A stretch of 64,000 nucleotides of DNA from Pseudomonas thivervalensis (GTDB lineage Bacteria; Pseudomonadota; Gammaproteobacteria; Pseudomonadales; Pseudomonadaceae). Positions 54,804 through 63,332 of this stretch are shown here, piece after piece. Within the stretch, counting starts at the first letter, position 1, and each line of letters opens with the position of its first letter. Below the pieces are notes generated by a model. The model did no database searches, was not told the origin of the DNA, and saw only the letters and a list, made by a program, of their open reading frames with translations. Made by a program: the position numbers and the translations under genes. The stretch is taken from contig NZ_LHVE01000020.1 in the NCBI RefSeq assembly GCF_001269655.1, positions 124,001 through 188,000 on the forward strand. Reading direction: 5' to 3'.

Positions 54804-55307
54804 TCATTCCTTGTGAGGTTGCAGGTCCCGCCAGGTCAGGTACACCCGCAGGTCGAATTCCAACTGGTGATAGCCCGGCAGCATGTGTTCGCAGAGTTGA
54901 TAGAACGCCTTGTTGTGGTCCGACTCCTTGAAGTGCGCCAGCTCGTGCACCACGATCATCTTCAAGAACTCGGGCGCCGCGTCCTTGAACAGCGCCGCGA
55001 TGCGGATTTCCTTCTTGGCCTTGAGCTTGCCGCCCTGCACCCGCGACACCGCAGTATGCAGACCGAGGGCGCGGTGGGTCAGGTCCAGGCGATTGTCGAA
55101 CAACACCTTGTCGATGGCCGGCGCGTTACGCAGGTATTGCTGCTTGAGGTCCTGCGCATAACCGTACAGAGCCTTGTCGCTCTGGATCGGATGCCGACCC
55201 GGATAGCGCTGTTGCAGGTAATCGCCCAGGCGGTCCTGGGCAATCAATTGCTGCACTTGGGCTTGCAGGGCGGCGGGGTAGGCCTGGAGGTATTTGAGCG
55301 CGGTCAT
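54804..55307 (-). CDS. YgjP-like metallopeptidase domain protein
   Basis: 167 aa. The zinc motif is HELAHFKESDHNKAFY, with two His of HExxH and the downstream His expected for YgjP/WLM-type metallopeptidases. The small size and the surrounding FLKMIVV and CEHMLPGYHQLEFDLRVYL segments fit the family. Cytoplasmic. Likely forms an operon with the wHTH gene 4 bp downstream. Substrate unknown. Confidence 0.85.
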   Translation of the reverse strand: MTALKYLQAYPAALQAQVQQLIAQDRLGDYLQQRYPGRHPIQSDKALYGYAQDLKQQYLRNAPAIDKVLFDNRLDLTHRALGLHTAVSRVQGGKLKAKKEIRIAALFKDAAPEFLKMIVVHELAHFKESDHNKAFYQLCEHMLPGYHQLEFDLRVYLTWRDLQPHKE

Positions 55308-55349
55308 CGACGGGCAACACAGTCACAAGAGGCCGCCAGTGTAGCGAAT

Positions 55350-57473
55350 TCAGGCCTGCACCGCGCTCCAGTCGAAAGGCGTGGCGAAGGCATTGGTGTC
55401 TTCGGCCATCAACGGCCGCGCCACCAGGAACCCTTGCACATACTCACAGCCATGGGCCTGTAGCCACTGGTACTGCTCGCGGGTTTCCACCCCTTCGGCG
55501 ATCACCCGCAAGCCCAGTTGCGTACACAGGTCGATGACCGAGGCGGCCAACGCGGCATCTCGGGGCGACCCCGGCAAGCGGGCGATCAAGTGCCGATCGA
55601 GCTTGAGAGTATCGAGTTCAAGGTCGCGCAGATGCGTCAGCGAACAAGGCCCTGAACCGAAGTCGTCCAAGGCCACGCGCACCCCGAGTTGGCGCAGCAG
55701 CCGCAATTGCTTTTGGGTTTCATCGGGATTGCGCATCAGCGCATCCTCGGTCACCTCGACCTCCAGTTGCCGCGGCTTCAAGGCATGGCGCTCCAGGACC
55801 TGGCGCAACTCGGTCACCAGGTTCGGCATGCCGAACTGGGTGCTGCTCAGGCTCACCCCCAGCACCAGGTCGTCCGCGAACAACCGCTCCCAGACTTTGC
55901 GCTGGGCCGCGCTGCGATGATAAATCCAGCTGCCCAACCGGCTGATCAACCGCGCCTCTTCCAGCAACGGCAGGAACAGGCCCGGCGGCACATCGCCGAC
56001 GCTCGGGTGCTGCCAGCGCAACAGCGCCTCGAACCCGCGGATCCGCCCGTCGACGATACTGACCTGGGGCTGGTAGACCATATTGAAATCACGGTTCTCG
56101 ATGGCCGAGCGCACGCTTTCTTCCAGCATCAGCCGTGAACGGGCTCGACCGTTCATTTCGTGGTCGTAGAAACGGTATTGCTGGCGACCGGCACGCTTGG
56201 CTTCGTACATGGCAATGTCGGAGGCCCGCAGCAACCCATCGAGGTTGGCGCCACAATCCGGGTACGTTGCGATGCCGATGCTGGCGCCGAGCGCCACGTC
56301 CATGCCTTCGATCTGCTGGCAGATCGCGACGCGTTCGATGAGTTTCTCCGCGATCTTGGCCGCCTGCTCGGGAAACTCCAGGTCCAGCAGGGCCGTGAAC
56401 TCATCACCGCCCAGCCGCGCCAGGATATCGAATGGGCGCAGGCACGCCTTCAACTGCTCCGACACCCAGCGCAACACCCGATCCCCAGCATCGTGCCCCA
56501 GCGAATCATTGACCCGCTTGAAACCATCGAGGTCCAGGTACAGCAACACCCAATTGCTTTCCTGGCGCTCGCTACGCATCAACAGGTTTTCGGCGGTCTG
56601 GTAGAACCCCCGGCGATTGAGCAAGCCGGTCAGCGGGTCTGTGACAGCCTGGTATTCAAGTTGCTGGTGTAAATGGCGCACCACGGACATGTCCTGGAGC
56701 GTCACCACCATCGCCTTCTGCTCCGAGGGCAACGGTGCGCAGGACAAGGCCACCGACACCTGCTGGCCGGGTGCCGTGCGCAGCACCGCGTCATGCAATC
56801 GCCAGGTTTCACCACGCTGATAGGCGTTGTGGATCTCGGAACCGGTCCATTCGGGGATGTGCGGTTTTTGCAGGAAGTCCAGGAATGGCATGTCCTGCAA
56901 CTGCTCGGCGGTGGCATTGAGCAAGCGGCAGGTGGACGGGTTGGCGAAGCGGATACAGCCGTTCTCATCCACCACCAGGATGCCTTCGGCGGCGTTGTCC
57001 AGCACCGAGGCATTGAAGGCCCTGGCGGCTTCGAGATCCTGACTCAGGCGCTGCAAGGCCCGGCGATTGCGCTGGTGTTCGAGCAACGCCTGGACCTTGG
57101 GCTTGAGGATTTGCGGATCGAAGGGCTTGAACAGGTAATCCACGGCGCCACTGGCGTAGCCCTTGATGACCGCGTCCTGGGATTGCTCGTTGGCCGTCAG
57201 GAAAATGATCGGCGTGAGCCGCGTGCGCTGGCTGCCGCGCATCAGGCGCGCCACTTCGAAACCGTCCATGTCGGGCATCTGCACATCCAGCAGAACCAGG
57301 TCGATGTCGTGTTCGAGCAGCAGGTTAAGCGCCTCGACCCCCGAGGACGCGGTCATCACCCGCCAATCCTGGCGCTGCAACAAGGCCCGCATGCTGAGCA
57401 GGTTTTCAGGGTAATCATCAACAATCAAAAGGACAGAGCTGTCTTCGCCGGGCGTTGGTTGCGCGCATTCCAT
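55350..57473 (-). CDS. Response-regulator REC-PAS-GGDEF-EAL protein
   Basis: 707 aa. REC domain (LLIVDDYPENLLSMRALLQ; phosphoacceptor Asp in LVLLDVQMPDMDGF), PAS domain (about 160-280), GGDEF domain (intact GGDEF in ARLGGDEFTALL) with an I-site RPFD five residues before it, and EAL domain (EALLRWQHP; DDFGSGPCSLTHL). Both enzymatic motifs look intact, so it may make and/or degrade cyclic di-GMP, with product inhibition through the I-site. ATG at 57473 (MECAQPTPG) is preferred to one eight codons earlier. No sensor kinase gene is adjacent. Confidence 0.9.
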   Translation of the reverse strand: MECAQPTPGEDSSVLLIVDDYPENLLSMRALLQRQDWRVMTASSGVEALNLLLEHDIDLVLLDVQMPDMDGFEVARLMRGSQRTRLTPIIFLTANEQSQDAVIKGYASGAVDYLFKPFDPQILKPKVQALLEHQRNRRALQRLSQDLEAARAFNASVLDNAAEGILVVDENGCIRFANPSTCRLLNATAEQLQDMPFLDFLQKPHIPEWTGSEIHNAYQRGETWRLHDAVLRTAPGQQVSVALSCAPLPSEQKAMVVTLQDMSVVRHLHQQLEYQAVTDPLTGLLNRRGFYQTAENLLMRSERQESNWVLLYLDLDGFKRVNDSLGHDAGDRVLRWVSEQLKACLRPFDILARLGGDEFTALLDLEFPEQAAKIAEKLIERVAICQQIEGMDVALGASIGIATYPDCGANLDGLLRASDIAMYEAKRAGRQQYRFYDHEMNGRARSRLMLEESVRSAIENRDFNMVYQPQVSIVDGRIRGFEALLRWQHPSVGDVPPGLFLPLLEEARLISRLGSWIYHRSAAQRKVWERLFADDLVLGVSLSSTQFGMPNLVTELRQVLERHALKPRQLEVEVTEDALMRNPDETQKQLRLLRQLGVRVALDDFGSGPCSLTHLRDLELDTLKLDRHLIARLPGSPRDAALAASVIDLCTQLGLRVIAEGVETREQYQWLQAHGCEYVQGFLVARPLMAEDTNAFATPFDWSAVQA

Positions 57474-57796
57474 GCTGCTTCTCTTATCGGGCGCCACGTC
57501 CGTTTTTACGTAGCAAAGCGGACAAATACTGTCCCCTCACTCTAGACCGGGATTTTGAAAAGCAGTAGGTGTCAACGCGCCATCATCCAGACAAAGCCCG
57601 AAATAGCCGACTAACGGTCACCCTCCTCAGGCACAGAAACTGCAAAGACCTCATCGACGAACAATTGACGTCAAACATCCGCCGAACGGTCAACAAGAAA
57701 AAGCCCCTGTCCAGCGTTCCGAAACGCTTCAAAAGGGCGGTTTAAAGCCTCCCGCTACGGCATACACCTTTACATCTCGATACGCAGGACCTGGAC
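57474..57796. other. Upstream region of the first alginate lyase gene
   Basis: No gene seen. An AGCGTT-CCGA-AACGCT hairpin lies at 57714-57729. The last ~200 bp (from 57595) resembles the sequence upstream of the second alginate lyase (from about 58575), so this promoter region was duplicated with the gene. Confidence 0.6.
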
Positions 57797-58468
57797 ATGA
57801 TTGATCTCGCAACCTGGAATTTGAGCATTCCCGAAGGCGCCCCACCGGCAACCATTCAAACCTCACAATTGGTTCAAGGCTTCAAGAGCCAGTACTTCAA
57901 CTCTGAAACCGGCACGGTATTTTTCTGGGCCCCCGTGACGGGCGCCACGACGGCCAATGCTATTTACCCACGCAGCGAACTGCGCGAAACCAACAGCGAC
58001 GGCACCTTGCGCAATTGGCTTTACCCATCGGCGGACAACACCCTGCGCGCGACCGTGACCGTCAATCAGGTGCCCAGCACCGGCAAGATCGTGATCGGCC
58101 AGATCCACACCAAGGACAGCACCAGTCCGATGGTGAAACTGGAATACCAATACAAAACCTACAGCTCCACCGGAAATATCGTCGCCAAGGTGCGCATGCG
58201 TCCCGACGACGAGACGGGCCAGGTCATCACCATCGCCACAGGCGTGACGCTCAACCGCAGTTTCTCCTACATGATCCACTTGAGCCCGAAGGGCGCGCTA
58301 GGCATTACTGCCGCAGGCTACAACTGGCGAACCACCGTTGATCCGAGCTGGAAAGTCAAACCGCTCTATTTCAAGGCGGGTGTGTATGTGCAGGACAACA
58401 CCGGCTACGTCACCGAAGGTGGGAAAGTGACGTTCAGCCTGCTGGAAATCAAACACACCACCCTCTAA
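57797..58468 (+). CDS. Polysaccharide lyase family 7 (alginate lyase), copy 1
   Basis: 223 aa, single PL7 domain. Catalytic strands are PRSELRE (conserved Arg/Glu), IGQIHTKD (Gln and His) and YFKAGVYVQDN (Tyr). These give the beta-jelly-roll active site that cleaves alginate by beta-elimination. No signal peptide is visible (starts MIDLATWNLSIPEG), so it is either cytoplasmic or exported in another way. A close copy follows 300 bp downstream. SD AGGAC. Terminator immediately after. Confidence 0.9.
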   Translation: MIDLATWNLSIPEGAPPATIQTSQLVQGFKSQYFNSETGTVFFWAPVTGATTANAIYPRSELRETNSDGTLRNWLYPSADNTLRATVTVNQVPSTGKIVIGQIHTKDSTSPMVKLEYQYKTYSSTGNIVAKVRMRPDDETGQVITIATGVTLNRSFSYMIHLSPKGALGITAAGYNWRTTVDPSWKVKPLYFKAGVYVQDNTGYVTEGGKVTFSLLEIKHTTL

Positions 58469-58768
58469 ATACCGTTGCACCTTTGAAGGCATCCGTTTCC
58501 GGATGCCTTTTTTTTGCCCTATGTACAACAAAAGAGCCAAATGGCCATTAGCCAATGGTTCCGAGAAAAATCGAGCCAGCCGACCAATGGTCATTTGTCT
58601 CGGGCACCAAAGCGGCAAACGCAACTCTGACGGACTGTTGACGCCAACCCTCCGCCGGACGACCGTGCCAAACGCTCGCCCGCGCCCTCTTCTGGCCTCA
58701 GCAAAAGCGCGTCTTAGAGCCTCCGGCTGTGGCGTAAATCATTTCTTCTTCTCAGAAAGGATCCGAAC
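58469..58768. other. Region between the two alginate lyase genes
   Basis: It holds the copy-1 terminator and a diverged duplicate of the copy-1 upstream region; no gene seen. Confidence 0.65.
58485..58514 (+). terminator. Rho-independent terminator after alginate lyase copy 1
   Basis: AAGGCATCCG-TTTC-CGGATGCCTT stem-loop followed by an uninterrupted T-run. Confidence 0.92.
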
Positions 58769-59437
58769 ATGGTCGATCTTGCAACCTGGAACCTGAGCAT
58801 CCCCGAAGGCAGCCCGCCGAAAACCATCGAAACCCCTCGATTGGTGGATGGGTTCCAGGACAAGTATTTCAACTCCGAAGGCAGCACGGTGTATTTCTGG
58901 TCACCGGTCACCGGCACCAAGACGGAAAACGCCATCTACCCCCGTAGCGAGTTGCGCGAGACCTATAGGGACGGCACCTTGCGCAACTGGGTCTATCCCG
59001 ACGCCGATAATCAGCTACGGGCAAGCCTGGTGGTCAATCAGGTGCCCAGCAGCGGCAAGATCGTGATTGGTCAGATTCATGCCAAGGACAGCAGCAAGCC
59101 GATGGTCAAGCTGGAATACCAATACAAGGAAGACAGCGCCACCGGCAACATCGTCGCCAAGGTCCGCATGCGGCCCGATGACAGCGAAGGCAGGGTCATT
59201 ACCGTTGCCACGGGGGTGAAGCTGAACCGGTCCTTCTCTTACCGGATCCACCTGGATCGTACCGGCGACCTGGGCATCACTGCGGCCGGTAATAGTTGGT
59301 ACACCACGGTCGGCGCGGCTTGGCGCGACAAGCCGTTGTACTTCAAGGCTGGGGTGTATGTGCAGGACAACACGGGCTATACCAGCGAAGGTGGAAAAGT
59401 GACGTTCAGCGTGCTGGATATCGATCACAACACCTGA
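58769..59437 (+). CDS. Polysaccharide lyase family 7 (alginate lyase), copy 2
   Basis: 222 aa, clearly paralogous to copy 1 along the whole length, starting MVDLATWNLSIPEGSPPK. It keeps PRSELRE, IGQIHAKD and YFKAGVYVQDN, so both copies should be active. Again no signal peptide. SD AAAGGA. No strong terminator follows; a GII REPIN starts 38 bp after the stop. Confidence 0.9.
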   Translation: MVDLATWNLSIPEGSPPKTIETPRLVDGFQDKYFNSEGSTVYFWSPVTGTKTENAIYPRSELRETYRDGTLRNWVYPDADNQLRASLVVNQVPSSGKIVIGQIHAKDSSKPMVKLEYQYKEDSATGNIVAKVRMRPDDSEGRVITVATGVKLNRSFSYRIHLDRTGDLGITAAGNSWYTTVGAAWRDKPLYFKAGVYVQDNTGYTSEGGKVTFSVLDIDHNT

Positions 59438-59474
59438 GCTTTCACGTCCTAAAATCTCGTAGGAATTTACACCC

Positions 59475-59596
59475 TGTGGCGAGGGAGCTTGCTCCCGCTG
59501 GGCTGCGAAGCGGCCCCTCTTTCCGCCAGACCCATCACATGTGCCGGTTTTGCGGCGGCTGCGCCCCCGAGCGGGAGCAAGCTTCCTCGCCACAGG
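59475..59596. repeat. REPIN (GII type)
   Basis: TGTGGCGAGGGAGCTTGCTC arm with a complement carrying one change, after alginate lyase copy 2. Confidence 0.86.
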
Positions 59597-59670
59597 GGGG
59601 GCGGTGCGTCCTACAGGTCGGATTTGGCCTCGAAAATCTGCTCTATAGTTCGGTTTGCCTGCTGGCTTTG

Positions 59671-59702
59671 GTCAGTGGGCAAGGGTTTCGCAGCCCACTG
59701 AC
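59671..59702 (+). promoter_or_regulatory. First hairpin of the leader upstream of the DUF6124-like gene
   Basis: A perfect 10-bp stem, GTCAGTGGGC / GCCCACTGAC, with a 12-nt loop, about 200 bp before the start codon and shortly after a TATAGT -10-like hexamer (59644-59649). Confidence 0.6.
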
Positions 59703-59726
59703 AGAACAGAGACTTTGCACCGTCAA

Positions 59727-59885
59727 ATGAAAATTCAGGCAAACTCGCCTGCGTTCATTTTATGGCGGTTGCGCGCGGGAGACCTTCGGGTCTGCCGGGT
59801 TTGGTCTCTATCTCGGTCTGCGAACCCGCGCGCAACTGCCACCTATTTGTTTCGCAGCAAGAAGGTGGCAATTAATTTTTATTAA
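59727..59885 (+). other. Conserved-looking short leader ORF (52 codons) in the structured leader
   Basis: The frame starts ATG at 59727 (MKIQANSPAFILWRLRAGDL) and ends 15 bp before the DUF6124-like start. It is very Arg-rich and partly overlaps the long stem at 59764-59840. I recall near-identical ORFs in front of similar small genes in other Pseudomonas. It may be a translated leader peptide or just a by-product of a repeated RNA structure; there is no convincing SD. Confidence 0.35.
59764..59840 (+). promoter_or_regulatory. Long leader stem (16 bp) with TTCG sub-hairpin before the DUF6124-like gene
   Basis: GGCGGTTGCGCGCGGG (59764-59779) pairs fully with CCCGCGCGCAACTGCC (59825-59840), one pair being G-U. 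Inside is AGACC-TTCG-GGTCT. The last four bases TGCC are also half of a second stem TGCCACC (59837-59843)/GGTGGCA (59864-59870), so two conformations exclude each other. Confidence 0.65.
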
Positions 59886-59900
59886 TAGAGCCCAAACCTT

Positions 59901-60185
59901 ATGACGACGATTCAATCACTTAGCCGCTTCACCCCTCTCACTCCAATCGCCACCACCCAACCTGTGCTGTTCATCGACAAAACCGTCCCGCTAACAGAGC
60001 TTCACGCCTGTGCCAGCGAACGCCTGCACGCCACCCTCGATTACTTGACGCTCATGGCCTGCGCCACCTTGCGCGATTCGGCCGCCAGTGATTTGAACAC
60101 CCTCACCAACGTTGCCCGGATCCTGGTCCAGGATGTCACCGACGTGTTCGGCGTCATCGAACAACGCGGCCTCGAAGACCAATAA
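59901..60185 (+). CDS. DUF6124/DUF3077-like small protein
   Basis: 94 aa. The segment HACASERLHATLDYLTLMAC plus the later NTLTNVARILVQDVTDVFGV resembles the helical region of the DUF6124/DUF3077 group common in fluorescent pseudomonads. No signal or membrane segment. No strong SD, so translation may depend on the structured leader. Function unknown; some relatives come in several copies per genome. Confidence 0.55.
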   Translation: MTTIQSLSRFTPLTPIATTQPVLFIDKTVPLTELHACASERLHATLDYLTLMACATLRDSAASDLNTLTNVARILVQDVTDVFGVIEQRGLEDQ

Positions 60186-60210
60186 GCCCTCCCGGCGGGA
60201 GATGATCCCC

Positions 60211-60279
60211 TGTGGGAGCGAGCTTGCTCGCGATAGCGCTGGGTCAGCAGCATTGATGTTGACTGACACAGCGCTATCA
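60211..60279. repeat. REPIN (GI type), diverged right arm
   Basis: TGTGGGAGCGAGCTTGCTCG followed by a second stem AGCGCTgggtcagc...gctatc; the distal GI arm is missing. Confidence 0.6.
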
Positions 60280-60284
60280 GAATC

Positions 60285-60655
60285 TGTGTGTATATCCGTT
60301 TCTTCGGTAACGGCGACCTAGGGTTCCGCCCTGACGGCGGCTCACTTTTGAGAAGCCCGGAAGCCGGCCCAGTCAAAAGTAAGCAAAACGCTTTTGCCCC
60401 ACCACTCGGCACCTCGCTAAGGCTCGGTGTGCCCTCACTCCGGCATTGCTCCGTGGGCCCGCCGCGAAGGGCCATCCATGGCCCAGCGCGGCTATCCCGG
60501 CATCCATGCCGGGATGCCCACTCCACAATGCCTGCGTTCGGCCAGCGTGGTTAACGGGGCGCCGAGATCAACGTCCACCGCGAGGCGGCCTTAAAGCCGA
60601 CCTGGCTCTTGATGGGGACCGCGTTCCTCCTGTGGGAGCGAGCCTGCTCGCGATG
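60285..60655. repeat. Left arm of a ~370-bp inverted repeat
   Basis: It matches the reverse complement of 61561-61931 along its length, with scattered substitutions and small indels. It ends in a GI REP half (60631-60655). A spurious frame at 60288-60554 arises from this repeat and recurs in the other arm, so I do not call it a gene. Confidence 0.85.
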
Positions 60656-61124
60656 GCGGCCTGAGAGCCGACCTGTCTCTCCGGCCGTGCCCCGATCCAA
60701 TTGTGGGAGCAACTATCTTGGATGGTTTATTTAGCCATCCTTTCCAGAGACAGCGAGGCTCCCACAGCTCTGGGCTATGCAAGTCTGAGGCCGCTTTGCA
60801 GAGTGATCTGGACTATTGACGCAAGCCCGCTCGCGAAAAGGCCAGCCCAAACACATCCAACATCTTCATCGACTGAAATCACCGTCATCGCGAGCAGGCT
60901 CGCTCCCACAGGTCTGCATTCGACAAATAGAGCTAGGGCGACCAATAGCTTATTCGTTTTTAATAAAATACAAGTATGAAGTAAATCCGAAAAACTCTAA
61001 AGAACTGTCATTTATTACAGGTCACCTAAACTCAAACTTCCTCCAACATCAAACACAAGCGCCGCAGTAAACCTGACGCTTTTAACAAATATTAATCGAA
61101 CGAAGTGATAAGGGAGTTAATAAC
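60656..61124. other. Interior of the inverted-repeat islet, left part
   Basis: AT-rich, gene-free sequence with a single GI REP half (60886-60912) and diverged REP fragments. The stretch before 61125 is notably A+T-rich compared with the window. Confidence 0.6.
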
Positions 61125-61409
61125 ATGCCCACAACACCAGTCATCACCGACCCTCCAAATGGCGCTAGCGGACTCGGCCTAAATCCTCGGTTTTTCGGAA
61201 CAGCAGATGCATACTACTCCGTTGAAATTGTTCAAGCGAATACTGGCCACCCATACGGGAAAGGCGTTGCAAACGAAAACGGGGTATGGGCCATCGATAT
61301 TCGAATGGATTCAGACCAATGGCTTACATTTTCGGCTCGATCCTATGTATCTCCTGATGATCCTAACTCATATTCAGCTTATAGCGTTCCAATCACTATA
61401 CAGGCGTAA
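61125..61409 (+). CDS. Small Ig-like/adhesin-domain protein in an AT-rich islet
   Basis: 94 aa. A single beta-rich unit with the typical pattern VITDPPNGASGLGLNPRFFG, YYSVEIVQANTGHPYGK, NENGVWAIDI and YSAYSVPITIQA, resembling one repeat of bacterial Ig-like domains in large surface proteins. There is no signal peptide or membrane segment. SD AAGGGAG precedes the ATG. Its DNA is markedly AT-rich and its codons differ from the neighbours, suggesting transfer. It is followed by a bidirectional terminator and enclosed by a long inverted repeat. Function unknown. Confidence 0.65.
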   Translation: MPTTPVITDPPNGASGLGLNPRFFGTADAYYSVEIVQANTGHPYGKGVANENGVWAIDIRMDSDQWLTFSARSYVSPDDPNSYSAYSVPITIQA

Positions 61410-61432
61410 CAACACTCACTGGCTTTAGTTTA

Positions 61433-61459
61433 TAAAAACCCGCATCCTGTGCGGGTTTT
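61433..61459. terminator. Bidirectional terminator after the Ig-like gene
   Basis: AAAAACCCGCA-TCCTG-TGCGGGTTTTT, an 11-bp perfect stem usable from both sides. Confidence 0.9.
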
Positions 61460-61503
61460 TATAATATTAAATCACCTCAGCGCTCAACTCATCCTTTAGT
61501 CAT

Positions 61504-61541
61504 GAAGGAGGTAGATTTAACAAAATAAGTTCACCTCCTTC
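61504..61541. other. Inverted repeat with SD/anti-SD sequences
   Basis: GAAGGAGGT (61504-61512) is complementary to ACCTCCTTC (61533-61541). The second arm reads TCACCTCCTT, equal to the 3' end of 16S rRNA. Probably incidental. The rest of 61410-61560 contains nothing else that I can support. Confidence 0.3.
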
Positions 61542-61560
61542 TACCGTTTGATTTACAGCA

Positions 61561-61931
61561 CATCGCTAGCAAGCTCGCTCCCACAGGAGAAACGCGGTCT
61601 CGCCAAGAACCAGGTCGGCTCTCAGGCCGCCTCGCGGTGGACGTTGATCTCGGGCGCCCCGTTAACCACGATGGCCGAACGCAGGCATTGCGTAGTGGGC
61701 ATCCCGGCATGGATGCCGGGATAGCCGCGCTGGGCCATGGATGGCCCTTCGCGGCGGCCCACGGAGCAATGCCGGAGTGAGGGCATGCCGAGCCTAGGCG
61801 AGGCACCGAGTGGTGGGGCAAAAGCGTTTTGCTTACTTTTGACTGGGCCGGCTTCCGGGCTTTTCAAAAGTGAGCCGCTGTAAGAGCGGAACCATAAGTG
61901 GCCGTTATCCGAAAAACGGATATACACGCAA
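61561..61931. repeat. Right arm of the ~370-bp inverted repeat
   Basis: Inverted copy of 60285-60655, ending beside the fba terminator. The short frame on its minus strand (61622-61942) corresponds to the one in the other arm. Confidence 0.85.
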
Positions 61932-61942
61932 ATCCAAAACAT

Positions 61943-61970
61943 AAAAAAACCCGCATCACTGCGGGTTCTT
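61943..61970 (-). terminator. Rho-independent terminator of fba
   Basis: On the minus strand AACCCGCA pairs with TGCGGGTT around a 4-nt loop, followed by a T-run (A7 on the plus strand at 61943-61949). Confidence 0.9.
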
Positions 61971-61993
61971 TAATAACGAATAACGCGAAAAGC

Positions 61994-63058
61994 TTAGTTG
62001 ACCTTAGCGTTCAACTCACCTTTCAAATACCGCTGATACATAGCCTCCAGAGAGATCGGCTTGATCTTCGAAGCATTCCCCGCCGTACCAAACGCCTCAT
62101 AACGCGCAATACACACATCACGCATCGCCGTCACCGTCGCGCCAAAGAACTTACGCGGGTCAAACTCGCTCGGGTTGGTCGCCATCAAACGACGCATCGC
62201 ACCGGTAGAAGCCAGGCGCAAATCGGTATCGATGTTGACCTTACGCACACCGTACTTGATACCTTCGACGATCTCCTCAACCGGCACGCCGTAGGTTTCC
62301 TTGATGTCGCCACCGTACTGGTTGATGATCGCCAGCCACTCCTGCGGCACCGAAGAAGAACCGTGCATCACCAAGTGAGTGTTGGGGATGCGCTTGTGGA
62401 TTTCCTTGATGCGGTCGATGGCCAACACGTCGCCGGTAGGCGGCTTGGTGAACTTGTAGGCGCCATGGCTGGTGCCGATGGCGATGGCCAGAGCGTCGAC
62501 CTGGGTTTTCTTGACGAAATCCGCGGCTTCTTCCGGGTCGGTCAGCATCTGGCTGTGGTCCAGCACGCCTTCGGCGCCGATGCCGTCTTCTTCACCGGCC
62601 ATGCCGGTTTCCAGCGAACCCAGGCAACCCAACTCACCTTCCACCGACACGCCGCAAGCGTGGGCCATGGCGACGGTCTGCTGGGTGACGCGGACGTTGT
62701 ACTCGTAGTCGGTCGGGGTCTTGCCGTCTTCGCCGAGGGAACCGTCCATCATCACCGAGCTGAAGCCCAGTTGGATGGAGCGCTGGCAGACGTCCGGGCT
62801 GGTGCCGTGATCCTGGTGCATGCACACCGGGATGTGCGGGAATTCTTCGATCGCCGCCAGGATCAGGTGACGCAGGAACGGCGCGCCGGCGTATTTGCGG
62901 GCACCGGCCGAAGCCTGGACGATCACCGGAGAGTCAGTCTTGTCAGCGGCTTCCATGATGGCGCGCATCTGCTCAAGGTTGTTGACGTTAAAGGCTGGAA
63001 CGCCGTAGCCGAACTCGGCTGCGTGGTCCAGCATCTGACGCATGCTGATAAGTGCCAT
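61994..63058 (-). CDS. fba: Class II fructose-1,6-bisphosphate aldolase
   Basis: 354 aa. Class II (zinc) aldolase: ligand motifs IPVCMHQDHGTSPD, HGAYKF and VMHGSSSVPQEW, and the phosphate/catalytic segment KVNIDTDLRLA. It cleaves fructose-1,6-bisphosphate in gluconeogenesis/glycolysis. I start at ATG 63058 (MALISMRQMLDHAAE) rather than an in-frame start 22 codons upstream. It has its own terminator. Length agrees with the family. Confidence 0.97.
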   Translation of the reverse strand: MALISMRQMLDHAAEFGYGVPAFNVNNLEQMRAIMEAADKTDSPVIVQASAGARKYAGAPFLRHLILAAIEEFPHIPVCMHQDHGTSPDVCQRSIQLGFSSVMMDGSLGEDGKTPTDYEYNVRVTQQTVAMAHACGVSVEGELGCLGSLETGMAGEEDGIGAEGVLDHSQMLTDPEEAADFVKKTQVDALAIAIGTSHGAYKFTKPPTGDVLAIDRIKEIHKRIPNTHLVMHGSSSVPQEWLAIINQYGGDIKETYGVPVEEIVEGIKYGVRKVNIDTDLRLASTGAMRRLMATNPSEFDPRKFFGATVTAMRDVCIARYEAFGTAGNASKIKPISLEAMYQRYLKGELNAKVN

Positions 63059-63195
63059 TGTGTCTCTCTCCCGGTCGAGGGTCGTTAATCGTGCCAGCCT
63101 GCCGGAGCGGCGGCGGCTATTCAAGTCATTGCGGATCGGGGGTTGGCCCGAGCTGCGTGTTCGGTATCGCTAAACCCAAATATCGACGCGGTCCC

Positions 63196-63286
63196 TGTGG
63201 GAGCGAGCTTGCTCGCGATGAGGGCCGCACATTCAACATGACTGTTGCCTGGTAGACCGCTATCGCGAGCAAGCTCGCTCCCACAC
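63196..63286. repeat. REPIN (GI type)
   Basis: TGTGGGAGCGAGCTTGCTCG and complement between fba and the lipoprotein gene. Confidence 0.88.
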
Positions 63287-63332
63287 TGGATCTGCTTCCA
63301 CATTCAGATCTCGATGAATCAGATCAATCCTG

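Noticed and set aside
60288..61942. Repeated ORFs in the two arms of the inverted repeat
   Set aside because: The same translation occurs in both arms because the DNA is repeated; there is no SD, and the frame looks like a by-product of the repeat.
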